From Rhytidiadelphus loreus (lineage: Eukaryota > Streptophyta > Bryopsida > Hypnales > Hylocomiaceae), in contig OX344762.1 in NCBI GenBank assembly GCA_947034895.1, forward strand, positions 80,656,981-80,720,980: 64,000 bases of DNA, read 5' to 3'. Position 1 is the first letter of the stretch; each line of letters opens with the position of its first letter. Below are positions 38,640-50,193 of this stretch, one piece after another. The notes beneath the pieces were generated by a model. The model did no database searches and was not told where the DNA came from. It saw nothing but the letters and a program-made list of their open reading frames with translations. The position numbers were made by a program, and so were the translations under genes.

Positions 38640-38955
38640 ATCACTACAATAATGATGAAAAATAGTGTTACCTACACTAATTGATTTAAAAGAGTTTTAC
38701 TGTTGATGAATATTTTTACCAACTATAGGTGTAAAGTTCTCCCACTTAAAATGATATTAGGTTTTATCAACTATAGATGTAAAGTTCTCCCACTTAAAAT
38801 GATATTAGATTTTACCAACTATAGGTGTAAAGTTCTCCCACTTAAAATGATATTAGGATCTATACACTTAGTAAAAATATTCATCAAAAGTAAAAACTTA
38901 TAGCATTTCTAAAATAGTTAGTATGGCTAACACTATGTATCATCATTAGTATAGC
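38640..38955. mobile_element. foldback element with internal 48-bp triplication
   Basis: Outer words CACTACAATAATGATG (38642 on) and CATCATTAGTATAG (38940 on) are imperfect inverted partners. An inner pair is perfect: GATGAATATTTTTAC (38705 on) and GTAAAAATATTCATC (38871 on). Between them three direct 48-bp copies start near 38721, 38769 and 38817 and share AGTTCTCCCACTTAAAATGA. The triplication makes a 66-codon plus frame (38703-38903) that only translates the repeat. Confidence 0.75.
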
Positions 38956-38992
38956 CATCTGGGCTGGGTCTACCCAAGTAGGAGGCTCCCAA

Positions 38993-39323
38993 CACTATAA
39001 GAAACCCGCATTTTAGTTGGTGTTTTGTGGGTTGGGTCTACCTAGGCGGGAGGCTCTTAGCACTATAAGAAACCTGCATTTTAGTTGGTGTTTTGTAATT
39101 TTTTTAAACAGATTTTAGGTTTTTAGTTGGTGTTTTGTGGGTTGGGTCTACCTAGGCGGGAGGCTCTTAGCACTATAAGAAACCTGCATTTTAGTTGGTG
39201 TTTTGTAATTTTTTTAAACAGATTTTAGGTGATGTCGAGAAAAACAACTTGTGTTTTTTCACGTCCAAGTTGACATCCAAATGTCAACTTGGACACCAAC
39301 TAAAATGCGGGTTTCTTATAGTG
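38993..39323. mobile_element. CACTA-ended foldback with a nested 110-bp tandem duplication
   Basis: Outer ends CACTATAAGAAACCCGCATT and AATGCGGGTTTCTTATAGTG form a 20-bp perfect inverted repeat. Inside, a 110-bp unit is tandemly repeated (GTTGGGTCTACCTAGG at 39031 and 39141), and each unit carries its own CACTATAAGAAACC end. The flank word (GGGTCTACC-AG-GGGAGGCTC) before each end also precedes the outer CACTA at 38966, so flank and terminus were duplicated together. No 3-bp target duplication at the outer ends (CAA left, TTG right). Confidence 0.72.
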
Positions 39324-39503
39324 TTGCCCAAGGGGTTTTCCAGCCCGGGGTTTGTTAGGCAGCGACTCTTGGCTCGTCATTAAACCGCAATAGTTGAGTG
39401 TGAATAGGCCCCCACCCCAGGCAAGTAGCTCCCACTGGCCCGGCCAACCAAGAATTAGGGTTTGAAATATGATAAACCGCAATGTGAATGGGGAAGTAGA
39501 TAA

Positions 39504-39674
39504 CATTTGGAAAAGTTTAGAAACCAAAGTGGCATAGTCTCTGTCCAAAAGGACAAGAGCCAACAAGAACCCTAACTCACTCATTTGGAAAAGTTTAGAA
39601 ACCAAAGTCGATACAAGTCGTTGACATAGTCTCTATCCAAAAGGACAGAGCCAACAAGAACCCTAACTCACTCT
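39504..39674. repeat. tandem duplication in the RRP46 promoter
   Basis: CATTTGGAAAAGTTTAGAAA occurs at 39504 and 39582, each followed by CATAGTCTCT-TCCAAAAGGACA and AGCCAACAAGAACCCTAACT. Copy 2 has an insertion of about 15 bp. Both copies carry GAACCCTAAC, a near telo-box, so the duplication doubles a possible promoter motif about 350-450 bp before the start codon. Confidence 0.75.
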
Positions 39675-40003
39675 AACTAAGACTCAAAGTCTCCCAGTTC
39701 ACTCCCTGGACAACGGCAACGTGTGTGGGGAAGAAGGAGAAGCCGAAGCTGCGAGGAGGCGTAAAACCGCCCAGTGTTATTTTTTTTTCACCGCTCGGGG
39801 AAAGGGTCGCAGATTTCGTTAGCTTCACCTGTGAGGGCTGCGCAGAGCTAACCTGCATCTCCGCGCCCTCAGGTTCGACGTCGCACGGCTCTTGTAAGCC
39901 TCATGTGCGCGGGCCTTCTAAAACAGCCGTATTGGGTTTCATCAAATATTGGATTGATGCAATCAAGGGATTAGGTTTTGCACCGCATTGTCGGTGGAAA
40001 GTG
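39675..40003 (+). promoter_or_regulatory. RRP46 proximal promoter / 5' UTR
   Basis: GC-richer interval leading to the RRP46 ATG. An open frame begins at 39725 and runs in frame into RRP46, but family comparison places the start at 40004. No TATA element close enough to fix a start was identified. Confidence 0.4.
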
Positions 40004-42527
40004 ATGGAGGTGCAACTTGCGCCTTCGTTGAATGTCGCCAAACGAACCGATGGAAGGTCTGCTTCGCAGCTCCGCCCGCTGGAGTGTTCGCGCGGTTTGC
40101 TTACACGAGCTCATGGATCCGCTACTTGGTCCCAAGGTACATAGAACTCGACATTCAAATTGTGGAATGCATTCGGCTGTAAGTTTGCTCTGAGGTGTGG
40201 CATGGAATGAAGCAGGCAATATATTTCTGCTCTTTCTCTGCCTCGTGATTGACTTTTGTGCTTCCTTGCAGCGTTCGTGTTTGATGAAATGATGATAAAC
40301 TTTGAACTCTTCCTTTGCTTATTCTCTGAAGTTTTTGTTTTGTATCAGAAAACAGCACAGTTATGGCTGCGGTGTATGGTCCAAAACCAGCTCCGATGAA
40401 GAAGGAGAATGCGGAGCGCGCCATAGTTGAGATTACTTGGAGGTCTAAGAGTGGTTTGCCTGGTACATTGTTCGTTTCCCATACTCATGGATTGCTATGG
40501 TTCTCATGGACTAAGTTTGTGACCAAGACTAACAGTAGTTATCCCTTGAATGCCCAGACTTTTTTTTCTTTAACTACTCAGCACTCAATGGGCCATAAAT
40601 TCCTGCATTGTATTTAATATTAATTGAACTACTTTCCACGCATTCTCTGCTAGATTGTACTCCTTGGCAAATTTTCAGAATATTCTATTGTTACTTTGAA
40701 ATTTATAAGACCTAAATGCAAGACGAGAATATGGAAATTTACAACAGTCTCAAATCGTAGCTATTTCAAGTAGGAATGATTTTCAACGTCACTATTTGAT
40801 TTTTGGAATTTCATGTTTGGGGGGTTTGTGATTGTACGTTATTTGAAGACATCCCTCTTGTTTGAATAATTACATGATAGTGTAAGTGTAAATCGCAAGT
40901 AAGAATACTATTAGATTCCTTGGATGGTCCCCTTATTTGCTGTTCAATATGAAATGGTATATTTCTCATCTTGTTCGAAGGAAGAAAAAATCAAGAACAT
41001 GGTTTGGAAGCCACTTTTTGACCCCGTGAGCCTGAAACGGATATTGATATGATACTTTTGCACATGATGATATATGTTAGTGTTGACTCTTTCCTTCGTA
41101 TTTCAGCCATGTATCACCAATGAAAATTTTGAAGCTAATTAATCATGTTTGAGATCTTCCTGGGTTTCTCATTTGCCGACGAGGCGCTGAACAGCGTTGC
41201 TTTACGTTGGCAGGGTCTTTCGAGAAGGAGGCGGAGGTAATCGTGAGAAGATCGCTGGAAAGCATCGTATTGACAGCTCTACACCCAAACACTGCCATAT
41301 CTGTCATCCTTCAGGTAACATGAAATTTACACTTGAGGCACTGCTGTCAGCATCAAGTATGATATTTGATGCTAATCTTCACAGAAGTTGAGTATAGCCT
41401 GTTAAGGATCTTGAAAAGCACATGTCAGGTTTCATTACTGGGCTTTATCTCAACTTTCAGGTGTCTTCTGATTCTCTGACTTGTAGGTTGAGTTTCTGGG
41501 CTTGCTCTTACTCTTCTGCTTTTGGATTCGTGGTGCAGGTTATCAGTGATGATGGATCTGTATCCTTTTTCCATGTTTTGGTCCTCTGAGGCGCTTTCTA
41601 GTCAGAGGTAAGAGGGTTTGTTAAGTTTTATTCGTCCTGAATATACCGTGTATTTCATTAAAGTACTACTGTTTTCATCTTATCAATCACGTCAGAACAC
41701 TTAACTTCGAACGGTTCAGCTATTGGCATGTGCCTTCAATGCAGTTTGTGCGGCTCTTGTTGATGCTGGCATTCCTCTCAGTGGGCTTCTCAGTAGGGTC
41801 CCTATACTTTTGTGCCATCTTTCATTGGTTCCATTCCTGTAGTCTGATTTCCATATTTTGTCAAGTTTTACTTCGCCGCTGCTAATCTGCATTTTTCCTG
41901 TTCTTTGGTGACATTTCTTGCTTTCGAAGGCTGTGCTGAGTCATTTTTCACTTGTTAACAGCTGCTGTAAGCTGCGGTGTTACTCATGATGGTCAAGTTT
42001 TCCTGGATCCTACAAAGCTGGAGGAACAAGTATGTCAACAGAACTCTGATTTTACTACACGGGCCTCTGGAATTTGAAGACGTCCACTGTTAGATACTAT
42101 TGAAATTGTGTTTTGGGTTGCTTGCCACCGCTTCTAAGGATCATCTGTTTGCATATTGTAGAAAAGCAAGGCCTTTGTTTGCCTGGTCTTTCCAAGTCGC
42201 CCTCTTTCTGCTGTTTCTGGACTGCCACTCGATGTGGATGGAGAATCTGTTGAGCATGGTATTGTAACGTCTGTCACACGTGGAGCTATGAAAGGTGAGT
42301 TTTAAGTGGCCGACTCTTTTTGCATCTCAAAAACCCCGCTAATAATGGATCATACTTGTTAATTTCTTGGAGTTTCTCTTCGTTATTTTAAACTTGGTGA
42401 GACTTTGTTTGCAGTTGAAGAGTATTTTACATGTGTTGAGAATGGTCGGGCCGCGGCAGCCAAAATTTCAGAGTTTGCACGAACCAGCATAGAACGAAGC
42501 CAAAAAGGTGAATCGCGGGTTGTGTAG
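40004..42527 (+). CDS. RRP46: Exosome complex component RRP46 (RNase PH-like, EXOSC5)
   Basis: Eight exons: 40004-40136, 40349-40462, 41214-41314, 41539-41559, 41720-41792, 41962-42029, 42162-42294, 42415-42527. 756 nt, 251 residues, typical length. The RNase PH fold is clear: TDGRSASQLRPLECSRGLL, HGSATWSQG, VMAAVYGPKPAP, then FEKEAEVIVRRSLESIVL, VISDDGSLLACAFNAVCAAL, VDAGIPLSGLL, and the FLDPTKLEE block. RRP46 is one of six ring subunits of the RNA exosome, which degrades and trims RNA 3'-to-5' in nucleus and cytosol. Exon 4 is only 21 nt (VISDDGS) and is needed to restore the conserved DDGS-LA sequence. The upstream open frame is longer than the family N-terminus, so the Met at 40004 is preferred. 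Confidence 0.95.
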
Positions 42528-43693
42528 GAAGCTAAGTAGGAAATGATTGAATATGAGAAAGTGTAGGAAATTTTGGAGTTGGTATGAGCATGCGTTTGAG
42601 AGGAGAGCTATTTGTTACCTCGTTTGAAAACATGGTGTAGTAGTGTGAAGAGTTGACAAGGATTTGTTGATATGGTCATCAGCGATGATTTGCAACCAGG
42701 AATTAATACAATAAATCGGATAATTCCAAAAAGTTGAGGTTGCCATCGCATGCATGATTAGTGTTGTAAGGTGAATAAACCCCAAATCGTCACTGACCGA
42801 AAACTGTCACGTCTAATTCTTGCCTTGAATGAAGATATGAAGTACTGTAGTTCTGAAGATATTAGTTCTGAGACCACCGTCTGGAGCTCCAAATTGTAGT
42901 GTTGATTTATGGTAAACCTATGATTAGCACTTTGAAAATTCCTCATTCATACTTCGTCAAAATAATGCATGCTAAATTATGTTGAAATCCCCTTTTACTT
43001 GCCATTAAGATCCAATATAAACAAATTTAGGCCTTTCATCATGTTCTTCCTCAGTTCATATGTTGCATCATAGGGGAGGTAGTAAAACTCTTGTGCTTTC
43101 ATGGCAACCATTAGAGGAAGGTGGAAGCTTAGTTGGCTTTGTAGCTTGTTTTTCTTAAAAGGATGTGTGTCTTTAGTGATGATTGTACCTTAATAATTAT
43201 CATATCATACACAATGAATACAGCTATATTGTATCATATTGCTATTTGTGTCATTATAAGTATTGGAAAACCCATATTATTATGGGTATCATAATTTTGG
43301 TACAACATCAAATCATGTTTGTTGAAAAACTCCCCCCAAAATTGGTTGAAGGCATGTGTAGTAAGTCACTTGAAGGGTCAACTTCTATATATTTTTAATT
43401 AAGCAAAATGTAGTCTTTCCACTCTTCATAAGCAATTGCACAAAAACTCTCTTAACGCATTCTTTCTAAGGAATCAATTCCATTGATTGATCTCAATGAC
43501 TCATGCCATAATGGACAAACATTTTATGATTAACCTTGGAATGCTTTGATGTCTAGAAAGTGGACATTCAATAGAGATGAGAGTTCACAAAAAATAGAAG
43601 ATGACGAGTTTTCATTTGTTGATATTTTTGAGAATGTAGGCATGAGTTCTATGTGGATTCATGGTGACAACATTGTTATTTGTGAGTGCAATT
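42528..43693. other. RRP46 3' UTR and AT-rich spacer
   Basis: The first 300 bp are probably 3' UTR. Beyond, no gene, RNA or repeat is recognised. Confidence 0.45.
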
Positions 43694-43858
43694 CACTACA
43701 AGAGAAAGGGGTGTTTTAAGTAGTGTCCTAGACATCATGTCTTTTAAGTAACGTCTTTTAAGTAAAATTTTAAAAACTTAAAAACTTACTTAAAAGACGT
43801 TACTTAAAAGACATGATGTCTAGGACACTACTTAAAACACCCCTTTCTCTTGTAGTGA
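43694..43858. mobile_element. near-perfect palindromic CACTA-ended MITE, 165 bp
   Basis: Starts CACTACAAGAGAAAGGGGTG, ends CACCCCTTTCTCTTGTAGTG. The two arms of about 75 bp are essentially perfect complements, and a perfect 3-bp target duplication ATT flanks it (43691-43693, 43859-43861). If transcribed it would fold into a long stable hairpin. The lack of arm divergence suggests recent insertion. Confidence 0.92.
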
Positions 43859-43861
43859 TTG

Positions 43862-45350
43862 GAAGCAAAAAAGTGTTGTAGTGAAATATGTAGAGTTTGT
43901 GAGAAATTTAATAGTTGTGTAGACTAAGGAAAGTATTGAAAACAAAGTATGCAGTGTAAGATTTTCTGTAGGGCAGGAGGCAAGGACTACGAATTTCTTC
44001 ATTACAAAAATGGAGGAAGCTCTTTACTAAATTCATAGACGACCAATTTGTTCTAAGGTAGTCTGTTCTAAAAGTGACCATTTAAAGGCTAGTCCACTAT
44101 TTTGAGGGTTTTTTGTAGATGGAAAGAATTTTAGCTTATTTTTTTTAGAGAAAGACAAATGGATATGGGCATCTAACACAAGTGGTTTCATAATTTTCCA
44201 AGCAATATGAATTAGTTATGATTTTTTAAAGTTTTCAATCCTAGGCACCTATTCCTCACAGTAGGTTTAGCAAAATCAACACACATGTCGCCTATAAAGA
44301 GAGATGGGAAACCAAGAATAAGCATGGGAACTTCCAATAAATAACAAGCAAGGGTCCTTAATGCAACCATACTTGTGTCAAATCAATTTGTAGATTTTGC
44401 ATTCTCCAAAATAAAATAGTTGACTTGCCAACTTCCTATTTAAATACATGAATGCTCACCTATGACTAAATTTAAAAATAAACCCAACCACATACTTTAA
44501 CCATTTGTATTTAAACCTTGAAACATTATTTGATAAACTTTAAGTTCCCACTTTATCCTTAGCCCATTAAAGTTCTGTCACATATTTGTTTTAGAACCAC
44601 CTAAGGTCCATTCCATACCTAATTATAGTGTTCATTTGAAGACAATGGACACTTTTAGAGCATACTACTATAATATGTGTATAATGAAGAGTAGGTACTG
44701 TACAATGCCATGTGTCCGTCAATGACAAATATGAATTATTTTTTGATGATGTCATGGAACTGGTGGTTTGGCAGTTGTCTCGTGAAATGTGGCTATTGAG
44801 GATGAATAATGTCAAAACACCCATTACTGTTATGCAACCCAATTCCATCAATAGACCAGCCCAATTCCGTCACCAACTTTGGCCCCAATTCCGCCTTAAA
44901 TCCCCCCCAATTCCCTTCCTTTTATGACAAAATCAGATAATTCTATGACAAAATTAGGGATTTTATGAGTGTAATGGAGTTTACGTGTCACTCCATTAAT
45001 AGAGAATATCTAGTACTTTATTAGGCGGTAATGGGTTGTTTAGGGGACAATTTTGACCTCACTCTACAAGTGGTTTTGTAATTTCAGGGCTGACCACTTC
45101 AAAAATTCACAGAAATTACACTTTTAATGGGAAAATTATAATTCCACTTGGATTTGATCCGTGAAACAAAAACACACCTCTGAAAAATATGTGCCTTTCT
45201 TGAAATTAACCCCAAGATAGTCAGATTGCAAATCGGGGGGATAGGGGATAGGTAGGGAAAATGAGGCTTCATGCTCCATGAAAAGCTGTGAAATTGTTAC
45301 AAAATAATTTATATATGTGAAGAATGTGAAGTGCAATTGCAATAAGAGTA
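43862..45350. other. AT-rich intergenic sequence, no gene seen
   Basis: Open frames up to 86 codons (44591-44851, minus) lack any recognisable feature. No structured repeat was found. Confidence 0.4.
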
Positions 45351-45420
45351 CACTACAAGAGAAAGGGGTGTTTTAAATATAGTCCTAGAGATAACATTTT
45401 AAGTAATGACCTTTTTAGGA
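45351..45420. mobile_element. left-end fragment of the palindromic CACTA MITE family
   Basis: CACTACAAGAGAAAGGGGTG is identical to the first 20 bases of the 43694 element, and TTTTAA-TA-GTCCTAGA-AT continues with substitutions. Similarity fades by about 45420, and no right end was found within the next kilobase. A degraded or truncated copy. Confidence 0.75.
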
Positions 45421-46558
45421 GATTTTCAGTAAGAATTTACAAGATATTTGTGTCTTTCTAGTAAATAGTTCTTAAATGATGAGAATTGGAAGACTCTATA
45501 TATTGGACATGGGTCCAAACCAACTTTTGGTTTCCAAAATTTATAGTAATTTAAGTGCAAGTGATAAAATTACCAATTTTTTGGCAATCCTCATCATTTC
45601 TATCTCTGCAACTTTAAAAATATTTGCTTTGCCTTGCACTAAGGTAAACCAACCCATTGTGGTTAGAATAAGGAGTTTGACATCATGTGGTTACTAAAAA
45701 TTTTCAATTTGTTTCATACAATGATGCAAGTGTGAGAAACAGTGAGAGCAATTCAAATTATGTTTTTTTGACAAAGTATGAATTTGCTATGAATTTTTGA
45801 AGTGTTCAATGCATCTTTGCCCATAAGAGTCTATAGACTACCTTAAAACCAATAAAATTTGAATCCATCGTTTGGCTCACCTAAAGCATTCAAAGTCTTT
45901 TCTAACATGGAAAGCCTAAAAAGTCAATTCTCACAATGAATTTTCATTGGAAAATTGGAAGTTTCTAATGAAGTCACTTAGTACTTCATTACTATCATAT
46001 AAGACATACATTGAAGCCAAAATCTGAAAAAATTGAAAAAATCATGGAGTCATTTGGTAGGTGTCTAATATGGATCATTTGACTACAATGGATTGGTTTA
46101 CCTTACTCCAAATCATGTCCACAATTGCTTATTTGATCTGTTATGGGTGGCTTACATATTTCGAAGGACCACATCAAAGCGAACTTGGAGTTAATTGCAA
46201 CACTTGTTGAACAAGGTAGACATGTTCCAAAAAAAAGAAATGCAACACGGAAATACACATCAATGAACCCGAACTTAGCAGAACTCCATCACACTCATCT
46301 TCACATGGACTGGTACCTTTTCTACATAAGATAAGGGAGGCAACCCATTTCTGACCACTTAAGCACATATAAGTATCTACAAGGTGGATATCTTAAGTGG
46401 AGAATTTTTTCCATGTGCAAAAATAGAGTTTGGAAGGTTTCCATAATTTTTTTTAATTTTAATTTCTTAAAAACATAATTACTAAGAATTTTTTAGTTGA
46501 AGATTCTATTCAACCCATACTAGTCATGTAGACCTACCTATTTCGGACCAAAGATTGG
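45421..46558. other. AT-rich intergenic sequence, no gene seen
   Basis: Chance frames only. Nothing with repeat structure beyond short A/T runs. Confidence 0.4.
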
Positions 46559-46837
46559 CATTAGAAGATATTTGAGGCCTCTAGAAGCTCGTGAGTTCTT
46601 GGCTTTGAAATTTGTCTCAATCGCATTGGGAACGCTGCTAGCTCCGTAGTCTGATGTGGTGGCAACAGTGCCACATCATTTTTTTTTTCAACTTTTTTTC
46701 GTATTTTAGATATTTTAATTTTAATTTTAATTTTAATTTTTTCTAAATTGACTATGCCACGTTCTTTTACTGTTGTAGAAACATCATTAGGAACAGGCCT
46801 GAAATGGATTGTTTTTGTCCTCAAATCCCCTCTAATG
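46559..46837. mobile_element. CATTA-ended MITE, 279 bp
   Basis: Left tip CATTAGAAGATATTTGAGG and right tip CCTCAAATCCCCTCTAATG are inverted repeats with a few mismatches. The right side carries GGAACAGGCCTGAAA, shared with the right ends of the 56494-58115 and 63661-63960 elements, which links them as one family. Interior has a T-run and repeated TTTTAA units. Confidence 0.68.
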
Positions 46838-47335
46838 TTGCAAAATTCACCAAGCATTGGTTGCAAAATTGAGAATCTTACAGCCAATCATAATGCGCCA
46901 CAACTGTATTGAGAATTGTACCATAATTTATTACTGATCATCTCTTCTTGCACGGAAAGAGAGTGGTCTATACTGCAAAAATGGGGTGTGATCAGAAATT
47001 GGTCTACTAGAATTGCAAAGAGTAGTGCAATCATTCATATCAATATTTTAGTTAATATTGATATATGTTTGAGATTCATATGTGGAATTTCCATGGCGGC
47101 CAAGAATTTCCATGGTGGTTAGCTATGAGGGGCACTTCGAGGGTTCTCAACCATTTTTTTTAGCTTTGAGTCTCTAATTTAGTTAGATTTTGGGTTTACC
47201 AACAAATTATTCCATCCAAGTTTGTTTTGCTCTGATGTAAAATATTGTAGCTATAGGTCAGGGTCAACAAAAATTATTATTCTAAAGAAGACCAAAAGAA
47301 ATGAATAAGAAAAATGAACATAATTTCAGGAAGGA
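46838..47335. other. intergenic, no gene seen
   Basis: A 68-codon frame at 46916-47122 is not recognisable. No repeat seen. Confidence 0.35.
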
Positions 47336-48255
47336 TTAACCCAAGGGTACTAAACTAGGTTTTTGGCAATATAGCGATTTTGGGTAGCTTACTATGAAAT
47401 TATTTATTTATTTTTCTTCTTTGAAATTTTCACACATCATGTGCCCAAGGCGTAGCTTCAAGGCACAACAATTGTCATAACTTTTGACTATATGGTTAAA
47501 AAGTTATTGCATGATATGTAATTTTTAATACTTGGTGGCAACTCAAAAAAATCACTTTTTTAAGAAATAAAACTTTGAACTTGTTTTCTTGTTTTCTTAG
47601 ATTTATATATACGTGGAAAGCTTTGAATCATTCCAATAAGATGAAAGTTATGACGAGTTTTAGTTTGCATGTAGTTATAGATTTTTTACTCTAAAATAAA
47701 CTTTTAAGTCCTCTATTTAACTTGATTTTCAATATTTTATGAAAAAAAAAATCATAGGATGCAGATTGTTTATTACAATATTACAACCATTGGTATTGGC
47801 ATTTTTCAATTCCATAACTAAATTCTTAACAATTTATTATTTTGAATAATTTTCTAATTCTTTGTACCTACTATATTTGTTCTATATGTTATACAATTCC
47901 AAATGATCTAAATTTTCAAATATGTAGCCAACTTGCCTTAAATAATGAATTTAAAGGACCACCATTTTAGACATTTTTTCATACAAATGTGAAATGTGAC
48001 CTTGTGAAGTATAGCTGCTTCGTTTTTCACAAGGTCAGAAATAGGATTTTTGTCCCTTCAAACACTAATATCATGGAAAGTGTATAGGGAAAATTTCTAA
48101 AAAAATTTATACATCTTTTCAAACCAGCTTTCTACAAGATCCTATAGTTACATGTGTCCAAAAATGTATTTTTTCTAAAATTTGGTATTTATACTAGAAA
48201 TGGTAGTTTTGGAGTATTTTTGGAGAAAACATAGTTAGAAACCTTTAGGAGTTAA
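47336..48255. mobile_element. TTAA-bounded element, degraded copy 2
   Basis: Runs from TTAACCCAAGGGTAC to CCTTTAGGAGTTAA. The interior follows the 2789-3720 element in order: ATATAC-C-AAAAGCTTTGAATCATTCC-type words near 47620, TATATGTT-TAC-ATTCCAAATGATCT near 47885, and CTTGTGAAGTA-AGCTGC near 48002. Same length class (920 vs 932 bp), many substitutions. No coding capacity. Confidence 0.7.
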
Positions 48256-48544
48256 GTAACCAAGTTGTCAAAAAACAAATGTCTGTAGTTAGCCAAGATT
48301 ATAGTAATACCTCACTAACAAACCAAACAAAAATGTTCATACTTCCATTTCATATATAATATTCAAGATGTAAGTAATATTGAAGTTTTTTCCAATGCCA
48401 ATTTTCAATTTTACAGTATAGGAATGTTAATTAGAATGCTCCCCCGTCCTTGGAATGGTACACTAAAAGGGTCTTGTTTACCAAAATCTTTTAGAGATAT
48501 GAATGAATTGTATAAAACCATGGGAATGTTTAAACCTTCTTGTT

Positions 48545-48967
48545 ATAGCCAATGCATAGGGACTGCTACTTCTATACATGAGCCTATTTTGATGTAACCA
48601 CCTATTGGAAAAAAGATGATATATAAAGTTGTACCGAATGTGGTAAAATGAGAAAAGACATATTATCCTTTGATTATTTACTAGTGATGGAGCAATTACA
48701 CTACTGCAAAATTCACTGACCAAAACAACAAAATTTAAATTTAAATTTGTTGATCACGTCTGTTATTTTAGACGTGTTGTGTTGAACAAAATTCAACTGA
48801 ATTTTGTAGTAGTGTAATTGCTCCATCACTAGTAAATAATCAAAGGATAATATGTCTTTTCTCATTTTACCACACTTGGTACAACTTTGTATATCATCCT
48901 TTTTCTAATAGGTGGTTGCATCAAAATAGGCTCATGTATAGAAGTAGCAGTCCCTATACATTGGCTA
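48545..48967. repeat. large inverted duplication around a CACTA-like core
   Basis: Arms of roughly 170 bp (left 48545-48719, right 48797-48967) are close to identical in inverted orientation. They contain AGCCAATG-ATAGGGACTGCT, CCTTTGATTATTTACTAGTG and ATTACACTACTGCAAAATTC with their reverse complements. The spacer of about 77 bp includes a smaller palindromic core (AATTTAAATTTAAATT). The repeat runs past the CACTA-like word, so it is more than a simple MITE. A transcript would form a long double-stranded RNA. Confidence 0.85.
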
Positions 48968-50193
48968 ACTATATGGATTACTGTTAAGTGCCTTGCTATC
49001 ATTTTTGAGTCTCCTAAGATTCATTATAGATAACCTATTAAGGAAAAAATTTAGAGATCATGAAGAGTTGTTGGCGGGTGGCTCTAACGTATGTATATGG
49101 GCTGCAACATTCAAAGAGGACCATAGAGATCATGCAAGAAAATCATAAATATACGATGAAATCCATCTTGTATTCTATTAGAAAAATTGACCACTTAAAT
49201 GAATATGAATGATATGGAGAAATACGACAATGAAGTATTTGAAAATACATTGACAATGAGATACTTTGTAAGGAAGTTAGGTGACCTTATTGAGCCTAAT
49301 CTAAAGAAGCAATTAATAGGTGGATAGGTGGCAAACTTGCTTATTGATAAACCATGGTTGATGATGCCCCTTAAAATTGTTTTCCGCACTAATGTTTTTG
49401 TAATAGGACATGATATTACTAGATTAGTATAAATAGAAACGTAGGTCACATTGCATGCATTCAAATTTTGAAGAGTAATGTAAATATATTAACGACTTTT
49501 TATACGATGTGACATTTAAAAAAAAGAATTGAATATTCTAAATGCAAAGTGCAAAAGTTATTGTATAGAATTTCAAATTTCAATTCTCTTGTACAATTAT
49601 TTTGTAATTTTTGTCAAACAATTAATTATAGTTTATTTGCTTCTAAACTATTGTGTGAGAAATTTTACAAAAATGAAGTTGAATTTTAACCCATAGAAGA
49701 CCAAGAGTTCTTAGGGAATTCTCATCTCGGTTCACATAATGCCTAGAGTCTCAATTCTCATCATGAGTTTTTGAAAAAAAATTTGAAGATAGAAGAATAT
49801 ATCATCTTTGTAGAAATATAACATTTTTTCAATTAGTGTTTGAAAGAAAAAGTTATGCCACCCTAAAGCCAAAAATGGAGGTCAGTGGACACCTCAAATA
49901 TTATATTTTTGTCTACATGTGAAGCTTTGATTCATTGTAATTGGACTAGTAATGCAAAAGTTATGGACAATCTTGTTTTTTGGACAAACTTAGCATTTTC
50001 TTGAAAACAAAACTTAGAGGGTTCATTTTTTAATGCAATTTTCACAATTTTTCTAAAAATTTATTTGACAAGGTTAAATTTGCTCACTAGAACAATTTCA
50101 TCATTAGAATTATTGTGTTTCAATTCCATCTTAGAGCTCTTAACAATTTAATTTTTTTGTTCAATCTTGGACCTACTTCTACTTTAAAATTTC
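48968..50193. other. AT-rich intergenic sequence, no gene seen
   Basis: Frames up to 89 codons lack recognisable motifs. Composition is strongly AT-rich. Confidence 0.4.

Noticed and set aside
39725..40003. N-terminal extension of RRP46 from an upstream ATG
   Set aside because: The extension has no family similarity, and known RRP46 proteins begin close to the Met at 40004.
43694..43858. Reading the palindrome as a microRNA gene
   Set aside because: CACTA ends and a 3-bp target duplication explain it as a transposon; miRNA function would need small-RNA evidence.
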